Source: Methylomarinum sp. Ch1-1 (GTDB lineage Bacteria; Pseudomonadota; Gammaproteobacteria; Methylococcales; Methylomonadaceae). From it: a stretch of DNA of 64,000 nucleotides. The notes beneath the pieces are model-generated. The model did no database searches and was not told the origin of the DNA. It was given only the letters and a program-made list of their open reading frames with translations. The stretch covers positions 1,860,001 to 1,924,000 of the forward strand of contig NZ_CP157743.1 of NCBI RefSeq assembly GCF_030717995.2, in the 5' to 3' direction. Both the position numbers and the translations under genes were made by a program. The stretch's first letter is position 1; every line of letters starts with the position of its first letter. This document shows positions 17,313-26,458 of the stretch, piece by piece.

Positions 17313-17957
17313 CTAGCGATAAGTCGGTCTGCCGGTATGGCTCAAGGGAATATCGCAGCTGCTCAAGCGTGGTGTCTTAGCCAAGTATTGCTGATGATAG
17401 ACTTCGGCATAATAAAAGGTCGGCGCCGGATGAATTTCGGTGGTGATGGCGCCGAAGCCGGCCGTTTTCAATCTTTGCTGATAATGGTTTTTGCTGGCTA
17501 GCGCGGCTTGTTGTTGTTCTTCGGAGTAGGTATAAATGACCGATCGATATTGTGTGCCGACATCGGCGCCTTGCTTCATGCCCTGGGTTGGATTGTGAGA
17601 CTCCCAGAAAATGATCAGCAGCTGCTGATAACTGATAATCTTCGGGTCGAACACCACCTTGACCACTTCGGCGTGCCCGGTTTGGCCGGTGCAAACCTCT
17701 TCGTAGGTCGGGTTGGGGGTGTAGCCGCCGGCGTATCCGGCCGCCGTGCAATAGACTCCGGGCTGTTGCCAGAATTTCTTTTCCGCTCCCCAAAAACAGC
17801 CGAGTGCAAACATCGCCTGTTCCAATCCCTCCGGAAAGGGTGGGGTGATTCGGTGGCCGGTGATGACATGGTTTTCAGGTTTGCGTAGCGGGGTGTCGCG
17901 GCCTGGCAATGCCTCGTCAGGGCTTGGTAGCCGGCTTTTTTTGCTGGAAAAGATCAT
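17313..17957 (-). CDS. msrA: Peptide-methionine (S)-S-oxide reductase MsrA
   Basis: Repairs oxidised methionine using thioredoxin. 214 residues with the catalytic motif [10 protein letters not shown] (Cys54) and the family signatures [30 protein letters not shown] and [13 protein letters not shown]. The about 40-residue N-terminal extension before the catalytic domain is usual in proteobacterial cytoplasmic MsrA. Convergent with the mechanosensitive channel gene (14 bp between stops) and divergent from hslO, another oxidative-stress protein, which may share the 82-bp upstream region. Confidence 0.96.
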   Translation of the reverse strand: MIFSSKKSRLPSPDEALPGRDTPLRKPENHVITGHRITPPFPEGLEQAMFALGCFWGAEKKFWQQPGVYCTAAGYAGGYTPNPTYEEVCTGQTGHAEVVKVVFDPKIISYQQLLIIFWESHNPTQGMKQGADVGTQYRSVIYTYSEEQQQAALASKNHYQQRLKTAGFGAITTEIHPAPTFYYAEVYHQQYLAKTPRLSSCDIPLSHTGRPTYR

Positions 17958-18039
17958 ATCGTCGGTCCCCTAATGAATTGCTATCGAAGCGTATAGATTA
18001 TAATGAACACATTTAGTTTGCTAAGTAGTTTTAAGAGAT

Positions 18040-18915
18040 ATGAAAGAACAAGATTGTCTGAGACGTTTTATTTTTGAGAAATTGGGTGTGCGAGGCGAAT
18101 GGGTGCATTTGCGCGAAAGCCTTCAGCAGGTCAAGCAATTTCAAACGCTGGCAAATGATGCCGTTGATTCGCAATTAGGCCAGGCTCTGGCCGCTGTGGT
18201 GTTATTGTCGGCGACGGTTAAGTTCCAGGGTTCGATGATTTTGCAGGTACAGGGTGACGGCGACCTGAGAGCGCTGGTGGCGCAGTCCACCAATGAACGC
18301 AAGATACGCGGGTTGGTGCGCAGCGCCAACCGCGTCAGCGGTAGTAACTTAAAGGAGATGATGGGAGCGGGTCACCTGGTGTTGACCATTGAATCGGAAA
18401 TTTCGGAGCCCTATCAAGGCATAGTGCCGCTGGAAGAGGATAGTTTGGCGGCGATGTTGCACACTTATTTCATGCAATCGGAACAGTTGGCGACGCGATT
18501 ATGGCTATTTGCCAATAAAACGGAGGCCGTGGGTTTGTTGATTCAGGAACTTCCGGATCAGAAACACTACCAATCAGATTGGGAACGGATAGAAATGCTG
18601 GCCGATACGGTGACCGAAGAGGAGATGTTGAGACTGGACAGCGAGGAAATGCTTTATCGTCTGTTCAATGAAGAAAAGGTGCGTATATATGAGCCGGAAT
18701 CGGTGACTTTCCAATGCAATTGTTCCCGGCAGAAAATCAGTGGCACCTTGTTGGCGTTGGGGCGCGAAGAGCTGGAGGCGATCTTCAAGGAGCGTGACGA
18801 TATTGAAGTCGACTGCCAGTTTTGCGGCGAAAAGTACCGCTTCGATAAAGTGGATGTGGAAAATATATTGCTGAATCAGGCTATGGGGAAAGAGGGGGCG
18901 GACACGCAACATTAG
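18040..18915 (+). CDS. hslO: Redox-regulated chaperone Hsp33
   Basis: 291-residue cytosolic holdase activated by disulfide formation. N-terminal Hsp33 domain (RRFIFEKLGVRGEWVHL, GSMILQVQGDGDLRALVAQS) and a C-terminal zinc-binding redox switch with CNC (in FQCNCSRQKI) and CQFC (in VDCQFCGEKY), matching the CxC-x(27-32)-CxxC pattern of the family. Full length. Divergent from msrA. Confidence 0.97.
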   Translation: MKEQDCLRRFIFEKLGVRGEWVHLRESLQQVKQFQTLANDAVDSQLGQALAAVVLLSATVKFQGSMILQVQGDGDLRALVAQSTNERKIRGLVRSANRVSGSNLKEMMGAGHLVLTIESEISEPYQGIVPLEEDSLAAMLHTYFMQSEQLATRLWLFANKTEAVGLLIQELPDQKHYQSDWERIEMLADTVTEEEMLRLDSEEMLYRLFNEEKVRIYEPESVTFQCNCSRQKISGTLLALGREELEAIFKERDDIEVDCQFCGEKYRFDKVDVENILLNQAMGKEGADTQH

Positions 18916-18997
18916 CGTGTCAATGGCGGTCCGTTTTTTCATGCGCTTGGCGCGGATAACATGAGGGTGAAGGCTGCATGAGAAGAGGTCGGTTGCT

Positions 18998-19774
18998 ATG
19001 AAAAACAAGCTCATTAAGCTATTAAGGTTGGGTCTGGTGTTCTGTTTGTTATCGACGATGACCGGTTGTTTCTACTGGTGGCGCGCTTATCAAACCTATT
19101 TGCAGATGGATGAGTTCGATGAACATTTCGCCATCAGCGTTAAAGACGACTTTACCGTGCATTTCAAGGATCCGATTCTGTTCAGCGAGGATTTCGTTTC
19201 GTTAGCCAAGCTTCATCCCAGCGCGACGGAAACAACGGGAGATGGCTCGTTATGGCGATACCGTTTCCGCAAGGTCGATGAACAGGGCAGCATCATGAGA
19301 CCGGAAATCAAGTTTTCCTTCGCCTTAGTGTTTAACCGGGAGAACCGGATCGTGGCCTGGATCTTTTCGCCGCTGTTTTTGCAGATCGCTCCACCGGAAT
19401 TCCTGGAGCTTTCGTTCCGATCCTTAGGCGGCGCGGAAATCAATCAGGGGAAGCGCCAGTTAAAGGTGGATACCGAGCACGTGCAGAAAATCAAAGCCGA
19501 TTTGCCGCTTAAATCGGTGGTGGTGGCGCAATTAGGCGAACCTCTAGAGATAGAGGACCAGGGGGAACAGGAGGTTTATCGCTATCATTTTAAACTGGAG
19601 GCCTACGATGTTGAAGAAGGTTATGAGGACCGAACCTTGAGCGAGGTCAAACTGACTTTCGACAAACAAAGTCAAGCGTTGGTCAAAATGTCCGGACGTT
19701 TCGCCGGTCTGAAAATCTCCATCAATTACCGTAAATATCAGCAACACCGGGATGACGTTGGCAAGAGCGTTTGA
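18998..19774 (+). CDS. Putative lipoprotein of unknown function
   Basis: 258 residues with a type II signal peptide: basic start, hydrophobic LLRLGLVFCLLSTMTGC and a lipobox with Cys24. The mature part is beta-rich and charged, without a motif I recognise (FTVHFKDPILFSEDFVSLAK, VAQLGEPLEIEDQGEQEVY). Position +2 after the Cys is Phe, compatible with outer-membrane sorting. It follows hslO by 82 bp on the same strand. Function unknown. Confidence 0.75.
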   Translation: MKNKLIKLLRLGLVFCLLSTMTGCFYWWRAYQTYLQMDEFDEHFAISVKDDFTVHFKDPILFSEDFVSLAKLHPSATETTGDGSLWRYRFRKVDEQGSIMRPEIKFSFALVFNRENRIVAWIFSPLFLQIAPPEFLELSFRSLGGAEINQGKRQLKVDTEHVQKIKADLPLKSVVVAQLGEPLEIEDQGEQEVYRYHFKLEAYDVEEGYEDRTLSEVKLTFDKQSQALVKMSGRFAGLKISINYRKYQQHRDDVGKSV

Positions 19775-19803
19775 GGCAAACGTCTAGGCCTATCGCTAAG
19801 CGC

Positions 19804-20340
19804 TCATAAATACAACCACTCGGCAAAACAGGCGGCCTGTCCCCGATAAAGGCCGTCGTCATCGCTTAGATTCCAGACCACCGCATTCCGGATCATGAAA
19901 CGCCGTCCTTGCTTGGAGATGCGAACTCCCTGGTAATGATCGATAAAACCGTGACGGTCGACCTGGTCGAGCAGGCGTTGCCGTTCTTCTCGGTTTACCG
20001 GTTCGGCGGAGTAGCGAGACGGTGTCCGGGTAAATTCTTGCCAATCCATGCCGAATAGTTCCTGCGCCTTGCGATTGGCGTAATTAAAGATCGGATCGGC
20101 TTCCGTGTCGTGCGATACAACGGCAAAAGGAGCCTCGAACAATGCCCGAGCGAATGCCTTGCTGCCGCATTCGCCGCCGATCAACGGCCTATGCAGTAAT
20201 TTTAGGTAGCTGTCGCCTAGCAGGGCGGCATGAGGCGCCTGGAAATCGTTTGCTTCGCTGGGATAATGCATTTGTCTGCTTTCAAGATTTTGATAACGGT
20301 CGATAAAACGTCGATGAGCGATCGTGGCCGGCCATGACAT
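19804..20340 (-). CDS. MEKHLA domain-containing protein (PAS-like)
   Basis: 178 residues covering a single MEKHLA/PAS-like fold; motifs APFAVVSHDTEADPIFNYAN, GMDWQEFTRTPSRYSAEPV, GFIDHYQGVRISKQGRRF and the C-terminal GQAACFAEW are typical of bacterial stand-alone MEKHLA proteins. Role unknown; presumed ligand or protein binding. I prefer the ATG at 20340 (MSWPATIAHRRF): an upstream in-frame TTG at 20385 falls inside the terminal repeat of a family-A element (GGAATTGCTG) and is probably not used. Confidence 0.85.
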   Translation of the reverse strand: MSWPATIAHRRFIDRYQNLESRQMHYPSEANDFQAPHAALLGDSYLKLLHRPLIGGECGSKAFARALFEAPFAVVSHDTEADPIFNYANRKAQELFGMDWQEFTRTPSRYSAEPVNREERQRLLDQVDRHGFIDHYQGVRISKQGRRFMIRNAVVWNLSDDDGLYRGQAACFAEWLYL

Positions 20341-20379
20341 GAACTGAATTTTCGCATAAAACACGTATTCGTGTAATGA

Positions 20380-20630
20380 CAGCAATTCCTAGTTTGAGCG
20401 TTTTAATGGTGTTTAGGTCTGGGGGCTGATGAGGGGCGCCGTTCACTCGGCATCTAAATTATCCTATAGCCCAAAAGCCATGGAATTTAGGCAGCAATTC
20501 CCATATTTGAGCGTTTTTGCTGTGTTTAGGGCCATGGGGTGTGTCTGTCGAGGAGCGCCGTTCACCCAGCACCTAAATTATGCTGGAATGTAAAATATAG
20601 TCCAGTAGCCATGGAATTTAGGTGCTGGGT
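20380..20630 (+). repeat. Two tandem truncated family-A elements carrying unit D (copies A3a and A3b)
   Basis: A3a starts CAGCAATTCCTAGTTTGAG at 20380 and runs into a degenerate unit D ending GGAATTTAG. A3b starts CAGCAATTCCCA at 20492 and ends with a perfect unit D (20564-20630). Neither has the right terminus, so both are 3'-truncated. The junction GCGCCGTTC before unit D is shared with copy A1, showing one ancestral D insertion. Confidence 0.65.
20564..20630. repeat. Unit D, second perfect copy
   Basis: Exact reverse complement of 6451-6517 over 67 bp, with 16-bp inverted arms ACCCAGCACCTAAATT. Ends 44 bp before the chosen DUF815 start, so it lies within that gene's 5' untranslated or promoter region. 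Confidence 0.75.
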
Positions 20631-20674
20631 AATGGGGCCCGGATTTCAACATGATAAAATTGACAGGAGAAGCA

Positions 20675-21445
20675 ATGATCGATTGGAGCACTACTTACGC
20701 CGCAATTTGGCGCCAGCGCAACGAATATTTGCGTCCGGTGAGACAACTGGACCCGGTTCGTTTAGAGGATTTATTGGGCGTAGAAACGCAAAAGGAACAA
20801 TTGGTCAATAATACGCAACGCTTTTTGTCTGGCAAGCCGGCTAATAACGCGTTGTTGTGGGGCGCGCGGGGGACGGGTAAATCATCTTTAATCAAAGCCT
20901 TGTTGAATGAGTTCAAAGAAAAGGGCTTGCGCATTATCGAAGTCGATAAGCAGGACCTGATCTATTTACCCGAGATTGTCGATGATATTCGTGAAGCCTC
21001 TCAGCGCTTTATTATTTTTTGCGATGATCTCTCTTTTGAAAGTCGAGAAACTCAGTACAAGGCGCTGAAAAGCGTGTTGGAAGGCTCCATTGAATTGCCT
21101 CCCGAAAATGTTCTGCTTTATGCGACCTCGAATCGTCGTCACTTGTTGCCAGAGCATATGGACGATAATCATGATACCCGGTTGATGCAGGGTGAATTGC
21201 ATTATTCGGATGCCGTCGAGGAAAAAATTTCTTTATCGGACCGGTTCGGTTTGTGGTTGCCTTTTTATGCTCAGAAAACCGAGGCCTATCTTAATATCGT
21301 GGATCGCTATTTTGCCGATTATGAGGGGGACCGGATCGCCTTGCATCAGGCTGCTCTGGATTTCGCAAGTATGCGTGCGACGAAAAGCGGGAGGACCGCG
21401 AAACAATTTTATAATGCTTATGCATCGTGCAGTCGCAACAAATAA
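20675..21445 (+). CDS. DUF815-family AAA ATPase
   Basis: 256-residue P-loop ATPase of the DUF815 family. Walker A WGARGTGKSS, Walker B FIIFCDDLSF, a sensor-like LLYATSNRRHLLPEHM and the family tail FYNAYASC. Cellular role not established. I chose the ATG at 20675 because CAGGAGAA lies at proper spacing before it; an upstream ATG at 20651 would add eight residues. The upstream region is dominated by truncated family-A/D repeat sequence. Confidence 0.9.
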   Translation: MIDWSTTYAAIWRQRNEYLRPVRQLDPVRLEDLLGVETQKEQLVNNTQRFLSGKPANNALLWGARGTGKSSLIKALLNEFKEKGLRIIEVDKQDLIYLPEIVDDIREASQRFIIFCDDLSFESRETQYKALKSVLEGSIELPPENVLLYATSNRRHLLPEHMDDNHDTRLMQGELHYSDAVEEKISLSDRFGLWLPFYAQKTEAYLNIVDRYFADYEGDRIALHQAALDFASMRATKSGRTAKQFYNAYASCSRNK

Positions 21446-21734
21446 TTTTCATGGTCGGAAGTGGTTCGACTTTTATCAGCTTATTTGGTCATAACTCTTG
21501 TTATGGGGTGAGCGCCTTCGTTGAATGCTGGATACGTTAGTTACGGTCGTTGCCATTCCGGTGTGATAGGCTTGTTTTTTCTGTCGTTTGTTAAGCCCTT
21601 AAACGTTCGTGACGGAGGAATTGTCCCAATAATGCCGAAACGAAAACTTCCTGAGCGAAGTCTAACTTGAATGCAGAAGGCGGGGGGGGGGCGTTACCAT
21701 ACGCCGGAATTTAACCAGAAGGACTGAAATAAAC
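21446..21734. other. Intergenic region, no gene recognised
   Basis: About 290 bp between the DUF815 gene and the antiporter gene. Contains a run of ten or more G (near 21682-21691) but no convincing open frame or RNA gene. Confidence 0.5.
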
Positions 21735-23429
21735 ATGCATGCTGACAGCCATTTTTTTGTCGATCTTTTTGCGCTGCTTTCGGCGGCCGTCATTGCGGTG
21801 CCGATCTTCCATCGCCTAGGCTTGGGATCGGTGCTTGGCTATCTGTTCGCCGGCATGGTGCTGGGTCCCTGGGGGCTGTCAATCATCGATCAGGTTGATG
21901 ATATTCGCCATTTTGCCGAATTCGGCGTGGTTTTTTTGCTGTTTCTGATCGGCATAGAGATGAAGCCGGCGCGTTTATGGATCATGCGGCGTTGGGTTTT
22001 TGGATTGGGCATGGCGCAAATATTGCTGACTGGCGCTATCTTGATGTTGATAGGCTTATGGCTGGACTTGCCGTTACGCTCCGCATTGATCGTCGGGATG
22101 GGGCTGGCCTTGTCATCGACCGCTTTTGGTTTACAGATTCTGTCTGAAAAAGCCGAGCTGACCAATGCCACCGGCCGCACCGCATTTTCAATATTGTTAA
22201 TGCAGGATTTGGCCGTCGTGCCGTTGTTGACGATGGTGTCTTTGCTGGCCGGCGGCGCCGAACTCGGCGACAGTATCGGTTATGCAAGCATCAAGGCGTT
22301 TATGGCGATCGTATCGGTGGTGATTGCCGGACGTTATCTGCTGAATCCTTGCCTGGATAAAGTCGCCGCCAGCCGCAACTCGGAAGTTTTTATTGCCGCT
22401 GCCGTGTTGTTGGTGCTGGGGGCGGCCAAGTTGATGGAAACGGCGGGTCTGTCGATGGCCTTGGGCGCCTTTTTGGCCGGACTGATGCTGGCCGAGTCGC
22501 ATTATCGCCATCAGATCGAGGCTGATATTCAACCGTTTCGTGGAATCTTACTGGGCTTGTTTTTCATGTCGGTAGGCATGAGTATCGAAGTGGGGGTGTT
22601 GTTGGATAGCCTCGGATCAATCGTTGGATTGGTGGTCTTGTTGATTGTCATTAAAGCCGGAGTGGTATGGCTATTGTGCCGAATCAGCAAACTGAATAAC
22701 AATACCAGCTTGAAAGTTGCGTTGTTATTGTCCCAATCAGGTGAATTCGGTTTTGTGTTGTTTGGTTATGCCTTGATTTCTGGCCTGTTAATCGAACCTC
22801 GAGTTCAGGCCTTATCGATGATCATCGCTCTCAGCATGGTCGCCACCCCGTTGCTGGTCAAACTGGGAGACCAGCTGAGCTATTATCTGGAAGCTAAGAG
22901 ACGCGATCAGCAAGCGCCGGAGTGTATCGACGAGCATAAACAGGATCATATCATCCTGGCCGGATTCGGCCGCGTGGGCAAGCGGGTGGCGTTTTTGATG
23001 GAAAGCGCGGGACTGACCTATGTGGCATTGGACTACGATCACCAAGAAGTCACCGAGGGTCGCTTAAACGGTTATCCGGTCTACTATGGTGACGCCAGCC
23101 GGCTGAAGGTCTTGAAGGCCGCTGGCGCCGATCGAGCCAGCATGTTGATCGTGGCCTTGGACAACATAGAACATGCCGAACGCCTGGTCGCCGTGGTGCG
23201 TCAAAACTATCCGAAGTTGCCGATACATGTTCGCGGCCGCAGTCTCAGTCATTGCGAAGTCTTGTTGAGCCATGGCGCCAATACCGCCGTTTCGGAAACG
23301 TTGGAAGCGAGTTTACGCCTCGCTGAATTAGCGTTGACCGACAGTGGCGTCGATCAACTGAAAACAAGTCAATTATTGAATGATTATCGGCACGGCTATT
23401 ATCAGCGTTTGAAAAAAAAATATCTCTAG
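21735..23429 (+). CDS. CPA2-family monovalent cation:proton antiporter (KefB/KefC-like)
   Basis: 564 residues: an N-terminal Na_H_Exchanger domain of about twelve membrane segments (residues 5-385, with FLLFLIGIEMKP, ALSSTAFGLQIL, LLLSQSGEFGFVLFGYAL) and a C-terminal RCK_N domain (from about 400, HIILAGFGRVGKRVA with intact GxGxxG, ALDYD acidic end). This is the architecture of glutathione-gated K+ efflux proteins. The C-terminal tail is short and no KefF/KefG ancillary gene is adjacent, so ligand gating is unknown. AAGGA precedes the ATG at good spacing. Confidence 0.9.
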   Translation: MHADSHFFVDLFALLSAAVIAVPIFHRLGLGSVLGYLFAGMVLGPWGLSIIDQVDDIRHFAEFGVVFLLFLIGIEMKPARLWIMRRWVFGLGMAQILLTGAILMLIGLWLDLPLRSALIVGMGLALSSTAFGLQILSEKAELTNATGRTAFSILLMQDLAVVPLLTMVSLLAGGAELGDSIGYASIKAFMAIVSVVIAGRYLLNPCLDKVAASRNSEVFIAAAVLLVLGAAKLMETAGLSMALGAFLAGLMLAESHYRHQIEADIQPFRGILLGLFFMSVGMSIEVGVLLDSLGSIVGLVVLLIVIKAGVVWLLCRISKLNNNTSLKVALLLSQSGEFGFVLFGYALISGLLIEPRVQALSMIIALSMVATPLLVKLGDQLSYYLEAKRRDQQAPECIDEHKQDHIILAGFGRVGKRVAFLMESAGLTYVALDYDHQEVTEGRLNGYPVYYGDASRLKVLKAAGADRASMLIVALDNIEHAERLVAVVRQNYPKLPIHVRGRSLSHCEVLLSHGANTAVSETLEASLRLAELALTDSGVDQLKTSQLLNDYRHGYYQRLKKKYL

Positions 23430-23476
23430 CTCGGCTGATTGATGAGTAGATGACGATTCGACCCAGTCAAGCCGGG

Positions 23477-23950
23477 TTAGCGGCGCCAATGTCCCGATTT
23501 TCCGCCTTCTTTTTCCAGCAATTGCACCGACTGAATGACCATGCCGCGGTCTACCGCCTTGCACATATCATAAATCGTTAGCAATGCCACCTGAGTAGCG
23601 TTTAGCGCTTCCATTTCGACACCGGTTTGGCCATGGGTCTTGACCGTGGTGAGGCAATGCACCCGGTCGCGTTCCGGTTGCGGCGTCAGCTTGATTTCCA
23701 CATGGGTAATCGGCAGGGGATGGCATAGCGGAATTAGCTCGGCGGTTTTTTTGCTCGCCATGATGCCGGCGATGCGGGCCGTTCCCAAGACGTCGCCCTT
23801 TTTATGATTGCCGGCCATGATTAACTTCAGGGTATCGGCCTGCATTTCGATATAGCCTTCGGTGATGGCAGTCCGTTCGGTGATGGTCTTGTCGCCGACA
23901 TCGACCATATGGACTTCGCCGGCTTGATTAAAATGCGTTAATTGCGTCAT
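23477..23950 (-). CDS. moaC: Cyclic pyranopterin monophosphate synthase MoaC
   Basis: Second step of molybdenum cofactor biosynthesis: converts 3',8-cyclo-7,8-dihydro-GTP to cPMP. 157 residues with conserved [48 protein letters not shown] and [20 protein letters not shown]. Divergent from moaDE with about 160 bp between; the partner moaA lies about 24 kb away at 48458-49465. Confidence 0.97.
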   Translation of the reverse strand: MTQLTHFNQAGEVHMVDVGDKTITERTAITEGYIEMQADTLKLIMAGNHKKGDVLGTARIAGIMASKKTAELIPLCHPLPITHVEIKLTPQPERDRVHCLTTVKTHGQTGVEMEALNATQVALLTIYDMCKAVDRGMVIQSVQLLEKEGGKSGHWRR

Positions 23951-24110
23951 ATTCAGGTAAAATTATAGATGATTCGGCGCGCTCAGGCTTAGCGGGTTAG
24001 AGCCCAGTTGAGCGCAGCCGCAATGTTGCAGCCCTATAGCCGGAATCTGATGATGAATTCTTGCTTTTATGCTGCTGTAATCCGATTATTCTATTATCGA
24101 GTGTAGGTCG

Positions 24111-24344
24111 ATGTCGATTAAAGTCCGTTATTTTGCCAGCTTGAAGGAAAAACTGGGGCGAGCCGGGGATGAGTTGGATTCCGAGGGTGTCGCTTGTGTT
24201 CAGGATGTTTGGGTCAAGGCTAATCCTGACTTAGCATTGCCCGACAATGTATTGGCCGCCGTTAACATGGAATATGTGGCGTTGGCTGCAGCGGTCGACG
24301 ATGGCGACGAAGTGGCTTTTTTTCCACCGGTGACCGGAGGTTGA
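24111..24344 (+). CDS. moaD: Molybdopterin synthase sulfur carrier subunit MoaD
   Basis: 77-residue ubiquitin-like carrier: MSIKVRYFASLKEKLG start and the C-terminal EVAFFPPVTGG whose Gly-Gly tail is thiocarboxylated and donates sulfur to cPMP. Works with MoaE, whose gene begins 1 bp after this stop. Confidence 0.95.
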   Translation: MSIKVRYFASLKEKLGRAGDELDSEGVACVQDVWVKANPDLALPDNVLAAVNMEYVALAAAVDDGDEVAFFPPVTGG

Positions 24345-24345
24345 T

Positions 24346-24795
24346 GTGGAAGTCAGAGTCTGTTTGGAGGCGTTCGATCCCTGGCGGGAAATTCAGAATT
24401 ATCAAGCCGAGATAGATCGGCTGGCCGGGCAATATGGGGCGACCAGTCTTTTTATCGGCACGATGCGCGATTTTAATGAAGGCGATGACGTCAAGGGGAT
24501 GACGCTGGAGCACTACCCAGGCATGACCGAAAGGCAGTTGGAAAAGATTATCGAGCAGGCCGGGCAAAAGTGGCCCGTGCTGGAGGCCTTGCTAGTGCAT
24601 CGGGTCGGCGATATTTTTCCGCATGATCCTATCGTCCTGGTGGCGGTGTGGACGTCGCACCGCGGCGATGCCTTCGATGCCTGCCGCTATATCATGGAGG
24701 CATTGAAAGCGCAGGCGCCATTCTGGAAAAAAGAGTTGCTGCTGTCCGGTCTAGAACGTTGGGTGGAGAAAAATACCGACGGTTATCAGAAATGA
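24346..24795 (+). CDS. moaE: Molybdopterin synthase catalytic subunit MoaE
   Basis: 149 residues; catalyses dithiolene formation on cPMP with MoaD. Signatures include GATSLFIGTMRDFNEGDDV, MTLEHYPGMTERQL, VHRVGDIFPHDPIVLVAVW, HRGDAFDACRYIMEALK and PFWKKE. Starts with GTG directly behind moaD, so translation is probably coupled. Its stop codon lies in the arm of a strong inverted repeat. Confidence 0.95.
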   Translation: MEVRVCLEAFDPWREIQNYQAEIDRLAGQYGATSLFIGTMRDFNEGDDVKGMTLEHYPGMTERQLEKIIEQAGQKWPVLEALLVHRVGDIFPHDPIVLVAVWTSHRGDAFDACRYIMEALKAQAPFWKKELLLSGLERWVEKNTDGYQK

Positions 24796-24826
24796 CGCGG
24801 GATTGAACGGCGGCAATCCCGCGTCA
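24793..24826. terminator. Inverted repeat between convergent moaE and ppa
   Basis: Perfect 12-bp arms TGACGCGGGATT and AATCCCGCGTCA with a 10-bp loop. Placement between two convergent genes suits a bidirectional terminator, but neither side has a strong T-run, so it may act as a processing or stability hairpin. Confidence 0.6.
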
Positions 24827-24832
24827 TGATGT

Positions 24833-25381
24833 TTATAAAGCCGGCTTTTTAATCAAAGCTTCGTAGCGAGCGATGCTTTCGGAGATTTCTTGTTTGGCTG
24901 CTGCAACGCCGGCCCAGCCTTCCAGGCTAACCCATTTGCCTTCTTCCAGGTCTTTATAATGTTCAAAAAAATGAGAGATTTTAGCCAGTTTGTCCGGCTG
25001 TATGTCCTGGTAGTTGTTGACATGGTTGTAATAGGGCGTTAACTCCGGGACGGGGACGGCGAGTAATTTGGGATCGGGGCCGGCTTCGTCGGTCATCTGC
25101 AGTACGCCAATCGGACGACACTCGACAACGCAGCCGCTCAACAGTGGCGCCGGAGTGATGACCATGACATCGACGGGGTCGCCGTCTTCGGAAAGACTTT
25201 GCGGAATATAACCGTAATTGCTCGGGTATTGCATCGCGGTTCCCATGAAGCGGTCCACCGTCAACGCGCCGCTGTATTTGTCCACTTCGTATTTGACCGG
25301 GTCGCTGAAGGCCGGGATTTCGATCACGACATTGATGATGTCGGGTATATTACTTCCCGGTGCGACTTTCGTAAAAGACAT
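24833..25381 (-). CDS. ppa: Family I inorganic pyrophosphatase
   Basis: Soluble PPase hydrolysing PPi to two phosphates. 182 residues with IEIPAFSDPVKYEVDK, MQYPSNYGYIPQSL and the metal-binding signature EDGDPVDVMVI. Full family length. Notable next to the PPi-dependent PFK elsewhere in the window: the cell has both a PPi-hydrolysing and a PPi-using enzyme, so PPi levels must be balanced. Confidence 0.96.
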   Translation of the reverse strand: MSFTKVAPGSNIPDIINVVIEIPAFSDPVKYEVDKYSGALTVDRFMGTAMQYPSNYGYIPQSLSEDGDPVDVMVITPAPLLSGCVVECRPIGVLQMTDEAGPDPKLLAVPVPELTPYYNHVNNYQDIQPDKLAKISHFFEHYKDLEEGKWVSLEGWAGVAAAKQEISESIARYEALIKKPAL

Positions 25382-25454
25382 TCAGGTCCTCTTTGTCTAA
25401 ATGAAAAAAAATGCCATTATATCAGCTGTTACTTATTAATTAGGGGGATTTTAG

Positions 25455-26270
25455 GTGTTAGGTTGTTTACGCAAAATGAAAACAGAATTAACCAGTCCGG
25501 TCACTTACCGGTTGCCGTTATCGGATCAACAGGTGGATTTGAATCCTCTGATCGGCCAAAAATTGACGCTGCGCCATAGTGGGCAAATATTTTGCGTACA
25601 CTGCAACCGTAAAACCAATAAGAGTTTCAATCAAGGCTATTGCTATCCTTGTTTCACCACGCTGGCGCAATGCGACCTGTGCATCATGAAACCAGAAACT
25701 TGTCATTATGACAAGGGCACTTGCAGGGAGCCGGTCTGGGGTGAGAAACACTGTTTTCAACCGCATTATGTGTATCTGGCCAATTCCTCGGGTGTCAAAG
25801 TCGGGATTACCCGGCAGACTCAGATACCGACCCGCTGGATCGATCAAGGGGCGGTGCAGGCCTTGCCGGTCTTCAAAGTCCAGTCGCGCTATATTTCCGG
25901 GTTGGTTGAGGTCATTATCGCCAACCATGTCAGCGATAAGACCAGCTGGCAACGAATGCTGAAAAATCAGGTTGAACCGCTAGACTTGGCGGCGATCAGG
26001 GATGAACTGCTGATCGAATGCGAATCCGATCTGGCCGATATTAGCCGCCGATTTGGCGATCACGCGATCGCCTATCAGGCCGATGCCGATCAGATCGACA
26101 TCGAATTCCCGGTGGCGGTTTATCCGACCAAGGTAAAGTCCTTCAATTTTGATAAACAAGGGGAAGTATCAGGCGTCCTGCAGGGCATTAAAGGCCAATA
26201 TCTGATATTCGATAACGGCGTGATCAATATTCGCAAGTTCGCAGGCTACGAAGTCGAATTACAAGTGTAG
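25455..26270 (+). CDS. DUF2797-family protein
   Basis: 271 residues beginning at GTG (MLGCLRKMKTEL, the usual start of this family). N-terminal zinc-ribbon-like cysteines (FCVHCNRKTNKSFNQGYCYP then CDLCIMKPETC), then YVYLANSSGVKVGITR, which resembles the core of GIY-YIG nucleases (VYL...KVGIT). Function unknown; the GIY-YIG likeness is my own reading. Divergent from ppa. Confidence 0.85.
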   Translation: MLGCLRKMKTELTSPVTYRLPLSDQQVDLNPLIGQKLTLRHSGQIFCVHCNRKTNKSFNQGYCYPCFTTLAQCDLCIMKPETCHYDKGTCREPVWGEKHCFQPHYVYLANSSGVKVGITRQTQIPTRWIDQGAVQALPVFKVQSRYISGLVEVIIANHVSDKTSWQRMLKNQVEPLDLAAIRDELLIECESDLADISRRFGDHAIAYQADADQIDIEFPVAVYPTKVKSFNFDKQGEVSGVLQGIKGQYLIFDNGVINIRKFAGYEVELQV

Positions 26271-26319
26271 CCGCCCTCGGCGCGACCTGCCGCGATTCGG
26301 CCCGAGGGCGGGCCTCCCA
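26271..26319. repeat. GC-rich palindromic repeat F, copy 2
   Basis: Imperfect hairpin CCGCCCTCGGCGCGA ... GGCCCGAGGGCGGGCCTCC, the reverse-orientation relative of 12353-12410. Sits right after the DUF2797 stop, where it could end transcription between convergent genes. Confidence 0.55.
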
Positions 26320-26458
26320 CAGAGTTAGCGGCAAAGCCAGGCGGAAGGGGCTGTCGACCCACTTCGTTCGCAATCAGCGTGTATGTCGGCCGTTCGAACG
26401 GGGTGCCGGAGTTTGTTGATTGACAATTCGCAGGCCGGTCTCGTCGGCGCGGAAAGAG

